A stretch of 64,000 nt of DNA from Arsenophonus sp052174475 (GCA_052174475.1 JBQMRO010000084.1:1-64000), one strand, 5' to 3'; shown: positions 10,796 to 20,668, counted from the stretch's first letter. Numbers and translations: made by a program. The notes: generated by a model not told the origin, from the sequence alone.

Positions 10796-11520
10796 TAAAA
10801 TCCCTGATTGCAGAAAAATATTTAACAATCTTACTAGAAGTTTTCTGGGAAAACTATATCGTAAGGGTGAATGCTTTAGTTATCTGCGATGTCTATCGAA
10901 TAGATTGACTTTATGGTAGTCAATAAAATAAACACTATCGATTTAAAAATAGCGTTTAGATAGGACCACTGTTTTTTTTGCTTCAACGTTGACAGCCAAC
11001 ATAAATGGCTAAGTGTGATATTGTTAAAATGAATGAAATATTTTTTCCTGAATCCTTTAAAAGAAACGTTATATTTTACATAGAGAAGCCAGAAAATGTA
11101 GGAGAGAAGGATATAAAAGAAAGAATGAATTCTGAACTTAATCACTTGAAATCGACAATATCATCTGAGTGATAAGATTCTTGTAGAGCTTAATTCAGAG
11201 TGTGCTGACTTATTTTCTTAAACTGATCATTAATTAGAGTTTATTCTTTATTTGGATAAAACTAAATGGCATTAAACCTTTATCAGCGAAAATGATATTA
11301 GTCACTATCATTTAATAATGTTTGATACTCAGAAAGTTATTGATAATGGATTTCATATTTAAAATGGGAATAGTCATATCAGGCGATTAAAGGATGGCTA
11401 AGTAGTAAGTAGATTCATGGTGTGGTGTCGTTTATTTACTAAACTATCTAGTCTGAAAAAGATTGTTTAAAACCAGAATAATTGAAAATTGAAATATAGA
11501 TGTGATTATAAATTGCTCTG
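10796..11520 (+). mobile_element. IS1595-type transposase remnant, 5'-truncated, copy A
   Basis: Plus-strand remnant that begins in the middle of the element and reads, with frameshifts, MAKCDIVKMNEIFFPESF (the DDE-domain start, normally ...VDE...), then KPENVGEKDIKERMNSEL, and near its end a SRLKGW-like and PNYL-like segment. These match transposases with an ISXO2-like/IS1595 domain. The 5' third is missing and IS256-type copy 5 sits there instead. The family call is by motif recall only. Confidence 0.6.
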
Positions 11521-12400
11521 CAAGCAAAGTAATAATCTTTGCCAAAACATGGCCACGATAATCACAGCCATTTTTCCCATCATTTATCGATGACGCTGTC
11601 GTTTGTTCAAGAAGTTGTAGTCGTTTCCCTGCGAAAAATATTTCTCTCTTGACGAATCCGCTAGCAGTTGTATGTGAATTCTTAAACCTTGTAGTATTCT
11701 GATCTAGTCAGATCGCTGTTTATACAGTCCTGGAGAAGAAATTTACATAAAATTAGACATATAAGGCGCAAAAGCTGAAGAATAAAGCGTTTAAAAAGCT
11801 ACGAGCCTGCTTAGCTGAACGTAGTGCAAAATATCTTCTACAAATACTAAATAAAACTTCATGATGTTATATTATCGTATCGATAATATCGCGCCACTTG
11901 ATGAGTTTTCTATGCTTTTAGAAGTCTAAGACTACGCTAAATATTTAATGTTTTTTACGTGCTCTTAACTAATTATTTTCCCATCGATATCTATAAATTA
12001 GGTTATTATAGAATGACAAAATTTATAGATCGTTTTTTCTATAAAAAATGTTTATCTACCGAAAAACGGGAATTGGTTTATTTGTGTAAAGAGATTAGTA
12101 TAGAAACACCGACTTTAGTCCTCCTATTCATCCTCAAACGAATGAAATGATTTATCCATTTAATGGGTGTATAGGAGAATATGGGATGTAAAGCCATCAT
12201 TTTAATTTTAGTCAAAAACTTTAGATCACTTTGCGTCGATTATTTACCTGTACAATCAGGAATTACTTCAATTAGTATTGGATAATAAACTCTATTGCAG
12301 TTTATAAAAGATTAGTTTAAAGTTAAACCTGAATTATTCAAAAAACTATGCTATCTTTTTAGATATGACATATAATTTATTGCCTAAGCAATGGCAATGA
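11521..12400. other. About 880 bases of decayed sequence, no gene recognised
   Basis: Between an IS1595-type remnant and srmB. The only open stretch is a plus-strand run of about 60 codons at 11959-12150, reading MTKFIDRFFYKKCLSTEKRE and then SIETPTL. In the next frame a PIHPQTNEMIYPFNG-like piece follows at about 12123-12170. The two pieces look like one old protein gene with a frameshift, but I cannot name it. In E. coli the neighbour of srmB is the divergent trmN6 (yfiC), and I see no match to it here. Confidence 0.4.
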
Positions 12401-13728
12401 ATGATTGAAACTATATTTTCTGAACTTGAGTTAAACCAAAGTATTCTCAATACACTGAATGAGAAGGCTATGAACGCCATATAACAATTTAACTTGCAAC
12501 TACTCCTACTGTTTTAGGGCAAGATGTAATATTTTAGCTGTATCACCTATAGGATACAGAAAACTGCTGCTTACTTATTGATGGTGATCTAACATTTATT
12601 TAATTTTCCACATAAACGATCTGGAAAACCACGTATGCTTGTTCTAGCACCAACCAGAAAACTGGTTATACAAGTAGCTGAACAAGCAAAAGAATTAGCT
12701 GAATATACCAAAATTTTGATATGATAACTATCACTGGTGGAGCCTGCTATATTAAGCGCGCTAAAATTTTCAGTGAAAACTAAGATATTGTCGTCGTAAC
12801 CACAGGTTACGTTTACTACAGTATATTAAAGAAAAAAATTTTAATTGTCTGGCAATTGAGATATTCATTTAGATGAATTTGATCGAATGCTTAATATGGG
12901 GTTTGCTAACGACATTAAAACTATTACCGAAGAAACACGCTGGCGTAAACAAACTATACTATTTCAGCAACATTAGTAGATGGTGTCATTCAAGATTTTG
13001 CTAATCAATTACTGAATAATCTTTATAAAATTGATGCTGATACTTCAAGGCGTGAACAATAAAACCCAACAATACTATTATTGCGCTGATAACCTTTGAA
13101 CATAAAACTGCGCTATTTTATCATCTATTAAAATAACCTAATGTCACCAAATCTATTATTTTATCCATAAAGGCGATAGAGCGCATAAGATGGTTCAATG
13201 GTTACAGTAAGCTAAAATAAAAAGCTGGTTACTTAAAGAAGTAATGGTTCAGGTAAATGGGCATGAAGTTATTAAACGTCTAAATAGTGGGCAAATAAAC
13301 ATATTAGTTGCAACTGATTTTGCCTCACGTAGGCTCGATATTAACGATATTAATCATGTATTAAATTTTATTTACCACGTACTGCTGATGTTTATCTGCA
13401 CCGTATTTGGAGAACTGCACCTGGTGAGCAAAAAGTGATTGCAATTAGCTTAGTCGAAGCTCATGATCAACTGCTATTAGGTAAAATTAACCGTTATCTT
13501 AAAGAACCATTAAAAATATGTATCATCTCGATAGCCTTCGACTAATCACCAAAACATCGGTTAAAAGATTACTATATAAACCTAAACCCATCAAAAAAAT
13601 TCAGTTAAAATGGCAAGAAAAGAAAAAATAATTAATAAAAAAAGAAAAAAAATCAAAGAACGCCATCGCGACAAAAAAATTTTAGTAAACGTCGCAAACC
13701 ATCAGTAAAGAAAACTGATTATAACTAA
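12401..13728 (+). pseudogene. srmB: ATP-dependent RNA helicase SrmB, dead
   Basis: SrmB is a DEAD-box helicase used in 50S ribosome assembly. The remnant starts MIETIFSELELNQSILNTL and continues, across many stops and frameshifts, with SGKPRMLVLAPTRKL (motif Ia), MITITGG, FSEN-stop-DIVVVTTG, DEFDRMLNMGFA (the DEAD box altered to DEFD), EETRWRKQTI, ILVATDFASRRLDI (motif V) and SLVEAHDQLLLGKI. The C-terminal Lys/Arg tail is still visible at 13600-13720. It is nearly full length (E. coli 444 residues). Position before ung matches the enterobacterial order srmB-...-ung. Confidence 0.92.
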
Positions 13729-13754
13729 TAAATATTTCAGGCTATGTATATTTG

Positions 13755-14125
13755 TAAAAATTGTTGGTAGAAATTCTTTATATAGAATGAAGAATTTTTG
13801 TTAAGTGGTTGCAATAAAAAAAGCAAACAACCGTACAATCAAAGAGACTTTCCCTCATTCCATGTTAACATAAATCTCCATTTCATTAGTTCACTCTGTA
13901 ATAATCTATCGGATGATATCGATTCATGCATTGAAGCAATTTAATTCACTTTATCCTGCCATATCATCACAGTAAACATGTTATCACACTAGGGGTATTT
14001 ATAGGGTATACCATATCATTATAAAATCCCTGATTGAAAAAACATGTAATAATCGTACTGGAAGTTTTTTTGGTAAAACTACATGATAAAATCCCTAGCT
14101 GTAATATGCCTAAATATTAGAGCCC
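13755..14125 (+). mobile_element. IS1595-type remnant, 5' end fragment, copy B
   Basis: Matches the first 370 or so bases of copies D (27235) and F (58150). It begins with the GTTGGTAGAAAT-type edge and a hairpin near 13776-13800, then the AAAAAGCAAAC segment, and runs to the AAATCCCTGATTG segment near 14032. The transposase catalytic part is absent. It lies just after the end of srmB. Confidence 0.55.
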
Positions 14126-14160
14126 GATCATCTCTTCCTGTATCAGGAACAGATGATCGG
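14124..14160. terminator. Long near-perfect hairpin between IS remnants
   Basis: CCGATCATCT at 14124-14133 pairs with AGATGATCGG at 14151-14160. Inside, TTCCTG pairs with CAGGAA around a TAT loop, with one C-C mismatch between the two stems. A 16-bp stem is well above background here. There is no good T-run on either side, so it may be the terminus of the IS91-type element on the minus strand rather than a terminator. Confidence 0.45.
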
Positions 14161-14199
14161 TAACTTCTTATTTCGCTATCATAATAATGATGTTCAACA

Positions 14200-15060
14200 C
14201 TCCTATTTTTAATAATTCTGAAGTTTTAAGTAGATACTACTGAGCGTTTAAGGTAGTGTACGAGCTATTCACACTGTTACACGAACCTTTCATGTTTTTA
14301 ACGAAATGCACTTTCTCCAGCAACGTCCTACTTCTGCCTTCAGGGTATGAGATTCTATTGCTTCCTGGGGGTGGGTATGTGTACAAGAGTAGGAAGATTG
14401 CTAGGATTTATCAAATTATAGTTGTGATGCATCAGCCGAATAAACAGCCCTAGCTAGATTTCTTCTATTGTTCTTTTTTTAAAAAAGATCACGCCAATAC
14501 AGGATAATTTAATATTTAGATCGCTACGCTGGTGATAGAGACATGAACATGTAGATGTTAATTAAATTGTTTACATAAGTATATAAGGTGCAAAAAATGC
14601 CAATTTTGATATCCTGTTTGAATATTTATTTGCGATATAAGTTCGGATAGCTGCTCGAAATAGAGCATTAAGTCGCAGAAGCCAGTTATTATTGAAAATG
14701 CCAAATAAGATGGGGTAGTGAAAGTAATGTGTTGGCAGTTTTAGTTAAGTAAATATAAATTTGTTGTGCTAATTTACTACTCGGTAACTTTGACGGCGTA
14801 TGAGCTGCAAGCTTTTAATTTATAACTTTAACAGAAAAATGACTGTGTAGAACCATTCAAGATAATCATAACAGTAATCGTCCAGACATCTCATGACACA
14901 AATGAGGAAGGTAAGGATTCGCTCTACAAATAGGATGCGTCCCAAGTTAACATTTCAGCGCGTTTTCAGAAAAGTTATTTTAACCATCATCGATGATAAA
15001 AATTAGTTTAGTTAGGTGGATGGGATATATTCTGAGTAAATTACTTTCTTTTTCGTATCT
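14200..15060 (-). mobile_element. IS91-type transposase remnant, inverted copy
   Basis: Read on the minus strand, the sequence gives a CSSYAVKVTE-like Cys segment (about 14800), QHITFTTPSYL (about 14720), a YTYV-x-NLINIYMFMS-like HUH segment (about 14540-14570), HNYNLINPSNLPTLVHI (about 14390-14430) and a RRWKVHF-like piece followed by VKNMKGSCNSVN (about 14260-14310). These match the order seen in the plus copy at 4836-5930. The C-terminal zinc-cluster segment of that copy is not visible. Dead. Confidence 0.65.
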
Positions 15061-15085
15061 TGCCAGAGAAATAAAAATCATCATC

Positions 15086-15274
15086 CTATTCGCATTCATC
15101 AAGTTTATCGGCCCAGTTATCTTTGTATTTATTCCAAGAGTTGAAGGAGACGTAGATTATCCTTAGCTCCCTATAGGTAATGAATTCATTTGAAAGCATA
15201 CTTTTATCATTACCCTCAATGCAGTTGTATCCAACATCATTGACTTGACCTCTTTTTAGGCTATCATAAATTTA
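15086..15274 (-). other. Unrecognised 60-codon open stretch
   Basis: A minus-strand frame is open for about 60 codons and reads DSLKRGQVNDVGYNCIEGND, then SMLSNEFITYREL, then SFNSWNKYKDNWADKLDECE before a TAG at 15086-15088. Its Trp and Cys content and its segment structure look like real protein rather than chance, while the bases around it are stopped in all frames. There is no good start codon. I do not recognise the family. It is probably a fragment of an accessory gene lost at this IS-rich spot. Confidence 0.35.
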
Positions 15275-15501
15275 GTCAAGTTTGTCCTAATTTATTTCAG
15301 GAGGAGAGATCATAAAGAGCTTTAGATAAACAGGTGGGTATAAACAGGTGAAGTTGTGTTTTATCTTTTTAATTTAGCTGATTTACTCTTTTTAAGAGCG
15401 TTAATTCTGAGGTATCTATATGAATTTCTGAAAATAATATATTGAAGAGTATAAAACAATACTAAGGTTATAAACATCTTCGAAGCCCGGGATGTCTGCT
15501 A

Positions 15502-15528
15502 AGATCATATCTTAGCATGCTATGATCT
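15502..15528. other. Inverted repeat, 8-bp arms
   Basis: AGATCATA at 15502-15509 and TATGATCT at 15521-15528 with an 11-base loop that contains GCATGC. No T-run follows. It may be an old terminator, an IS end or chance. Confidence 0.3.
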
Positions 15529-15701
15529 AAACTAAATAATAATTAAATATCAGAGATTTATTAATATGAATAAATAATTTTTAAATATTATTAATAATAA
15601 AATTGGTAAAAATTACTACATTAAACAATGTCTTATTTAAGAAATAACAATTGTTAGTAAATATTTTTAATATGAAAATGTGTAATGAAAAACAATCAAT
15701 T

Positions 15702-15755
15702 TTCGATTTTAAACTTTATCTACATATAATGTAGATATCATGTTTAACATGATAT
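15702..15755 (+). promoter_or_regulatory. Probable ung promoter with a 21-base palindrome at the start site
   Basis: TATAAT at 15725-15730 fits a sigma-70 -10 box, with TTCGAT at 15702-15707 as a weak -35 at 17-base spacing. Immediately downstream, where transcription would start, lies a perfect palindrome at 15735-15755 (ATATCATGTT-T-AACATGATAT). It could be an operator or a 5' UTR stem. The ung start codon follows about 25 bases later. Confidence 0.5.
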
Positions 15756-15780
15756 TAATTAAAAACTTAAAGGAATGGTT

Positions 15781-16464
15781 ATGCTATTTTTACCCAGCTG
15801 GCAGGATGTTATCGGTCTAGAAAAAGAACAAAATTACTTCCGTAATACTCTAGCTTATGTTGCCAGAGCACGCCAACAAGGTATAATAATTTATCCACCA
15901 CAAAAAGATGTTTTTAATGCTTTCCGTTATACTGAACTGAGTGAAGTAAAAGTTGTTGTCCTAGGACAAGATCCTTACCATGGACCTAATCAAGCTCATG
16001 GACTCTCTTTTTCAGTTCGGCCAAAAATTCCTGTACCGCCTTCTTTAGTTAATATGTACAAAGAATTAGCGAAAGATATCGTTGATTTCCAATATCCCGA
16101 TCATGGTTATCTTGTTAGTTGGGGGCAGCAAGGGGTGTTTTTATTAAACACAGTTTTAACTGTTGAAGAAGGAAAAGCACATTCACATATGCATCTTGGT
16201 TGGGAAACATTTACAGATAAGGTTATTGCAGTAATTAATCAATATCGTGTTGGCGTTGTTTTTTTATTGTGGGGGTCGCATGCACAAAAAAAAAGCAAAT
16301 TTATCGATAATCAAAAACATTTGGTTCTTAAAGCACCTCATCCTTCCCCGCTTTCAGCACATAGAGGTTTCTTTGGTTGCCGACACTTTTCTAAAACAAA
16401 TGAAATACTTATAAGACAAGGATTAAGGCCTATTAACTGGATACCGATCATCCCAGAAAAATAA
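15781..16464 (+). CDS. ung: Uracil-DNA glycosylase
   Basis: This base-excision repair enzyme removes uracil from DNA. The protein is 227 residues from ATG 15781 (E. coli 229). It has the catalytic water-activating motif GQDPYHGPNQAHG, PPSLVNMYKEL, LLNTVLTVEEGKAHSH and the DNA-intercalating HPSPLSAHRGFFG. An in-frame ATG at 15775 directly touches the AAAGGA ribosome-binding site, so the ATG at 15781, six bases from it, is the better start. It is intact although the window has lost most other repair genes. It converges on grpE with a shared terminator. Confidence 0.97.
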   Translation: MLFLPSWQDVIGLEKEQNYFRNTLAYVARARQQGIIIYPPQKDVFNAFRYTELSEVKVVVLGQDPYHGPNQAHGLSFSVRPKIPVPPSLVNMYKELAKDIVDFQYPDHGYLVSWGQQGVFLLNTVLTVEEGKAHSHMHLGWETFTDKVIAVINQYRVGVVFLLWGSHAQKKSKFIDNQKHLVLKAPHPSPLSAHRGFFGCRHFSKTNEILIRQGLRPINWIPIIPEK

Positions 16465-16506
16465 CCTAAATTACCACCATAAGATGGTGGTAATTTAGGT
16501 TATTTT
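16458..16506. terminator. Bidirectional intrinsic terminator shared by ung and grpE
   Basis: A perfect 23-base inverted repeat (16458-16480 and 16484-16506) with a three-base AAG loop, containing CTAAATTACCACCAT and its complement, ends in T-runs on both strands. The stop codons of both genes lie inside the arms (ung TAA 16462-16464, grpE 16500-16502). Confidence 0.93.
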
Positions 16507-17108
16507 GTTTTTGATACGATTACCATCGCCGGGCGTAATAAACGAGCGTTTAAAGTATAACCTTTCTGCATAACATCAATAACTTGATTAGGTTCATGTT
16601 CTTGAGAGTCGATCATCGTCATAGCTTGATGCAGTTCTGGATTGAAAGGAACATTCTTATCCGCTACCACCTTAATACCATATTTGCCAACGGTAGTTAA
16701 AAAAGATTTTAAAGTTAATTCAAGTCCTTCGAGTATTGATATTGATTCAGTATTTTCTCGATCAATAACTTCAATTGTTCTTTCCAAATTATCAATAACG
16801 GGTAGCAATTCATTAGCAAACCGCTCCAGGGCAAACTTATGTGCTTTTTCAATATCTTGCTCAGTACGGCGACGAATATTTTCCACTTCAGCTTTGGCAC
16901 GTAGTAGCGCTTCACGCTCACGTTTTTGCGCTTCAAGCAACTTCTGTTCTAATTCAGAAATACGTGGATCAATTAATATTTCTTCAATAGAACTTACTGA
17001 TTGTTCAGTCTCAATTTCTTGTTCTTTTACCTGATTTTTTTGTGATTTTGTTAATTCTTTTTGTTTAGAAGTATGCTCATCATACACTTTATGATCTTTA
17101 TTACTCAT
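16500..17108 (-). CDS. grpE: GrpE, nucleotide exchange factor of DnaK
   Basis: GrpE releases ADP from DnaK in the Hsp70 cycle. It is 202 residues with the family layout: a charged, variable N-terminus, a long helix with NIRRRTEQDIEKAHKFALER, ELLPVIDNLERT and LELTLKSFL, and the beta-domain segment with NPELHQAM, VIDVMQKGYTLNARLLRPAMV near the end. I chose ATG 17108 (MSNKDHK) because GTGGAG lies seven or eight bases ahead. A GTG four codons earlier is itself part of that ribosome-binding site. A sigma-32-type promoter lies upstream. Confidence 0.96.
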   Translation of the reverse strand: MSNKDHKVYDEHTSKQKELTKSQKNQVKEQEIETEQSVSSIEEILIDPRISELEQKLLEAQKREREALLRAKAEVENIRRRTEQDIEKAHKFALERFANELLPVIDNLERTIEVIDRENTESISILEGLELTLKSFLTTVGKYGIKVVADKNVPFNPELHQAMTMIDSQEHEPNQVIDVMQKGYTLNARLLRPAMVIVSKTK

Positions 17109-17154
17109 GAGTGTCTCCACATGCTTTTTAGCATTAATTCAGATTATTAGCTTA

Positions 17155-17182
17155 ATATGGGGATAAAAGTTTGGGATTCAAG
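17155..17182 (-). promoter_or_regulatory. Sigma-32 heat-shock promoter of grpE
   Basis: On the minus strand CTTGAA (17182-17177) is followed after 14 bases by CCCCATAT (17162-17155), close to the RpoH consensus (CTTGAAA, 13-15 bases, CCCCATNT). It lies about 47 bases upstream of the grpE ATG. E. coli grpE also has a heat-shock promoter. Confidence 0.85.
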
Positions 17183-17215
17183 AGAAACACATCAATTTGC
17201 AAGAGGAAATAAACC

Positions 17216-18115
17216 ATGCTGATCAGAAAAGCAGAAAAAAAGACATTATTTAAATATATTGGCATTGTTGGTCATCCTCGACATCCAGAGGCATTGGCAA
17301 CTCATAAACAACTTTATAATTGGCTTCGAGCGCAAAAATATAAAGTTATTGTTGAACAACAAATTGCCCAACAGCTTAAATTAAAAAATACTACCATCGG
17401 GGAACTAATAGAAATTAGTAAAATAGCTGATTTAATTATCGTTGTTGGTGGTGACGGTAATATGCTCAGCGCTGCTCGTGTCCTATCACGATATGAAAAT
17501 AAAGTTATTGGCATCAATCGCGGTAACCTTGGCTTTTTAACTGATCTTTGGCCAAATAATGCTCTGCAACAACTAACTGAAGTATTAGCAGGCCATTTCT
17601 ATGAAGAACAGCGTTTCTTACTAGAAACTCAGATCAGAAAAAAAAATCACAAAACTCGCATGAGTACTGCAATTAATGAAGTTATTTTACATCCTGGCAA
17701 AGTGGCGCACATAATTGAATTTGAAGTATATATTGATGATCACTTTGCCTTTTCTCAACGTTCCGATGGACTAATTATTACTACTCCAACTGGCTCAACC
17801 GCTTACTCACTCTCTGCCGGTGGTCCGATACTTACCCCAAATCTTGAGGCCATTGCGCTAGTCCCTATGTTTCCTCATACCCTTTCATCGCGCCCGCTAG
17901 TTATTAGTAGTAATAGTAGCATCAAATTAAAATTTAGACAAAAAAATATTAATTATGAAATCAGTTGTGATAGCCAAATTATTTTACCTATCCAAGATGG
18001 AGATGAAGTTTTAATCAAGCGAAGTAACAAAAAATTTAATCTCATTCACCCAAAAAATTATAATTATTTCAATATATTAAATTCAAAATTAGGGTGGTCA
18101 AAGAAAACCTTTTAA
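17216..18115 (+). CDS. nadK: NAD kinase
   Basis: NAD kinase phosphorylates NAD to NADP with ATP. The protein is 299 residues (E. coli 292). It has the GGDG motif (VVGGDGNML), GINRGNLGFLTDL, the NE/D segment TAINEVILHPGKVA, and the catalytic C-terminal domain motif SDGLIITTPTGSTAYSLSAGG followed by PHTLSSRPLVI. It ends KLGWSKK. The start ATG 17216 has AGAGGA about ten bases before it and gives about eight extra N-terminal residues relative to E. coli. It is divergent from grpE and followed, as usual, by recN, which is dead here. Confidence 0.97.
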   Translation: MLIRKAEKKTLFKYIGIVGHPRHPEALATHKQLYNWLRAQKYKVIVEQQIAQQLKLKNTTIGELIEISKIADLIIVVGGDGNMLSAARVLSRYENKVIGINRGNLGFLTDLWPNNALQQLTEVLAGHFYEEQRFLLETQIRKKNHKTRMSTAINEVILHPGKVAHIIEFEVYIDDHFAFSQRSDGLIITTPTGSTAYSLSAGGPILTPNLEAIALVPMFPHTLSSRPLVISSNSSIKLKFRQKNINYEISCDSQIILPIQDGDEVLIKRSNKKFNLIHPKNYNYFNILNSKLGWSKKTF

Positions 18116-18119
18116 TTTT

Positions 18120-18872
18120 TAATAACTCCTCCATCAAAGCAAAGGATGAACTTTTTATTTATGATCGATTTAAGAAAACAGTTAATACACTTTGTATTAA
18201 ACTCTTCAAGAATCTGATCGCTCACGTGGACTCTGCTGTCGATCTCGATAATTAAAATCGCGATTCGTTTTTCCTTTTATCTCCTCATCTCCCACGTTTT
18301 CTACCTTTCTTATGTAAAATAGAACGCTTTCCTTTAAAGAATTTATGGAGAAATGTTTCGTTAATTTAAAAATACCACTTGGGTATTTACATTAACTGTG
18401 CCAATGAAGCAATGAAACAGTGACCCATCTAAACGCTGTTTTGAAATCAATGCATATATACTTTATGAGTTTGATAAAGTAAAGCTAATTAAGATAAATT
18501 GCAGATAACTAAAGTATTTATTCTTCTAATGTACTTTCACCAGTAGACTTCTATTAAGATTATTAATATTTTCCTGCAATCAAAGATTTTGCAATGATAT
18601 CGCTATAACCACCATAAAAAACCTTTTTTAGAGGATAACATCTTCACTGTGATACAATATATGGACAAGATAAAGCAGAATAAATTGATTCAATCCATAA
18701 ATCGAGATAATCCGATCAGATTAATCGTCAAGACAACTAATGAGATGTAGTTTTATATTAGCAGGGACTGAAAAAGAGTCTCTTTGAGCTATAACTGTTT
18801 GCTTTTTTATCACAACCTCTGTAGTGAAAATCCTTCATGCAATATAAGAGATTTTTACCAACATTTGCCAAC
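18120..18872 (-). mobile_element. IS1595-type remnant, copy C
   Basis: Reverse-strand match to the other IS1595-type copies. The TTCCTGCAATCAAAGATTTT segment (18571-18590) corresponds to AAATCCCTGATTGCAG of copy A, and GCAATATAAGAGATTTTTACC near 18840 is the hairpin edge. It replaces the 5' part of recN between nadK and the surviving recN sequence. Confidence 0.6.
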
Positions 18873-20225
18873 ATAATCAAAATTATCAGTTAAATAACCA
18901 TAATGCATTGTTATTACGTAGAGCAACCACTACTAATGGACGTTCATATGTTTTATTAATTACACATTAGTTTCCTTATAACAATTACGCGAATTGGAAA
19001 TATTTACTTTTAACTACATATCCAACACGCTCAGCAATTATTATTAGATAATTAGTATTGGGAATACAAATTGGATACTTACGCAAATCAAAACGCTGTC
19101 TTAGTTGAAATGAAATTAACCTGAAAAATTGGCATCAAAGTTATCAAGAATTAATAGAATATTAATAGTAAATAACTGAACGCCTATTGCGCCAAGAACT
19201 AATTAAATACCTTCTAAAGAATTAAATGAATTAATACCACCATCACATAACAAGGTGATGAATATTAAAAAATAAAACGAGAGTATAAAAGTTAGCTAAT
19301 CGTGAACAATTTCTTACCTTAAATTAAAATCTATTACAAATTCTTAATGAGAATTAGGAACAGAATATTAGCAATATGCTAAAATTATCTAAAAAAACAA
19401 AAAATTAATGATATAACTTCTATTAGTAATTAATTCAGTAAACTTAGTTTATATGTTTGAAAAAGAATTAAGCTAAATTAATGAAGTTAGTAATGAATTT
19501 CGTCACAATGCCATTGAATGGAGCTAAATCATTCATAGCCGATTATTGAATTAGAATAACGCATCGAAAATATGTCAATTTAGAACGTAAACATTTCATA
19601 TTGCGTATGTTCCTTTCTCCCACCGAATTATCGCTTTAATTACATCAATAACTATTGCCAGAAAAGAAAAATTAAATCAACAACAGTTTGCATTAATCTT
19701 CCATGCTTTATGACTATTTTACGGTTGATATAAATTTAAATCCTGAACATTTATAAATTAATGGTGTAATTAAGTGCAGTTTAATATTATAACTAATATT
19801 AGGCATTAAGATCAAGCATTAATAAAAGTTGCTTTAGGGTGAGAAAATCTTTCATGTGCATCCTGCCGGCCATATAAGTGACTACAGAAAAAAATAGATA
19901 TCCCTGCTCTTATTTTGATGAAGTTGATGTTAGTATTGGTGGGTCCTAGACTGCGTGATAGTTGGAAAATTGTTATGTGAATTAGGCAATTCAACTCAAG
20001 TTATATGTGTATTACCTATTTGTTTGAATTTATAGGATCTAGATATTTCTATCTTATTGTAAGTAAATGAACTAATAATTGTAAAACAGAAATAAGAATG
20101 CAATTTTTAGATAAAACTAGTTTACAAGAAATTACATGTTTATTTACTAAGTGGAGATAGTGAACTAACAAAAACATTCTGATTAAGGTTAGTGCAAAAG
20201 ATCTACTTACTGCTTAAAAACATCT
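18873..20225 (+). pseudogene. recN: DNA repair protein RecN, dead and N-terminally truncated
   Basis: RecN is an SMC-like ATPase for double-strand break repair. The remnant begins with LLLRRATTTNGRSYVLL (matching E. coli LLRRVISSDGRSRGF) and continues NWHQSYQELIEY. Near the end it has LGNSTQVICVLPICL and a ...SLQEITCLFTKW-like tail corresponding to RLQELARLLGG. Dozens of stops are present. The first 90 or so residues, with Walker A, are missing and an IS1595-type remnant stands there. The nadK-recN-bamE order is kept. Confidence 0.85.
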
Positions 20226-20329
20226 TTAACTGTATTAAAAATTATAGTTATAGAAAATAAGCTGAAGTTTTCAACTTTATCAATCTCGATTAATCATTGT
20301 TATTTTAACTCTTAAAGGAAGATATAACC

Positions 20330-20665
20330 ATGCGTTTCAAATTGTTAATTGTTGCTATTTCTGTTGTTATTTTCATAACAGGTTGTTCTATGGTAGAACG
20401 GTTTATTTACCATCCTGATATTAATCAGGGCAACTATCTTTCTTCCAATGATGTTGCAAAAATTAAAAAAGGAATGACTCAACAGCAAGTAGCCTATACA
20501 TTAGGAACACCAATGCTAAAGGAACTGTTTGGCCAGCAAGTTTGGTACTATATTTTCCGTCAACAACTTAAATATAAAAAGGTAAAACAACAAACACTGA
20601 CACTCATTTTTGATCCAAATGGCATTTTAGTCGTTATTAAAAATAACGATAGTTTAGCAGCCTAA
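20330..20665 (+). CDS. bamE: Outer-membrane assembly lipoprotein BamE (SmpA)
   Basis: BamE is the small lipoprotein of the BAM complex, which inserts beta-barrel proteins in the outer membrane. It is 111 residues (E. coli 113). A signal peptide MRFKLLIVAISVVIFITGC ends in a lipobox (ITGC, Cys19), followed by the SmpA/OmlA domain with YHPDINQGNYLSSNDV, KGMTQQQVAYTLGTP and QVWYYIFRQQ, then QQTLTLIFD. The start ATG has a strong AAAGGAAG site. It is intact and uninterrupted between dead recN and a dead IS element. Confidence 0.96.
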   Translation: MRFKLLIVAISVVIFITGCSMVERFIYHPDINQGNYLSSNDVAKIKKGMTQQQVAYTLGTPMLKELFGQQVWYYIFRQQLKYKKVKQQTLTLIFDPNGILVVIKNNDSLAA

Positions 20666-20668
20666 AAG

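Noticed and set aside
14256..14453. 65-codon open frame on the plus strand with LLLPGGG
   Set aside because: The opposite strand reads the IS91-type segments HNYNLINPSNLP and KNMKGSC; this frame is its shadow.
16642..17034. 130-codon open frame on the plus strand
   Set aside because: It is exactly antisense to grpE, serine-rich as shadow frames often are, and lacks any recognised domain.
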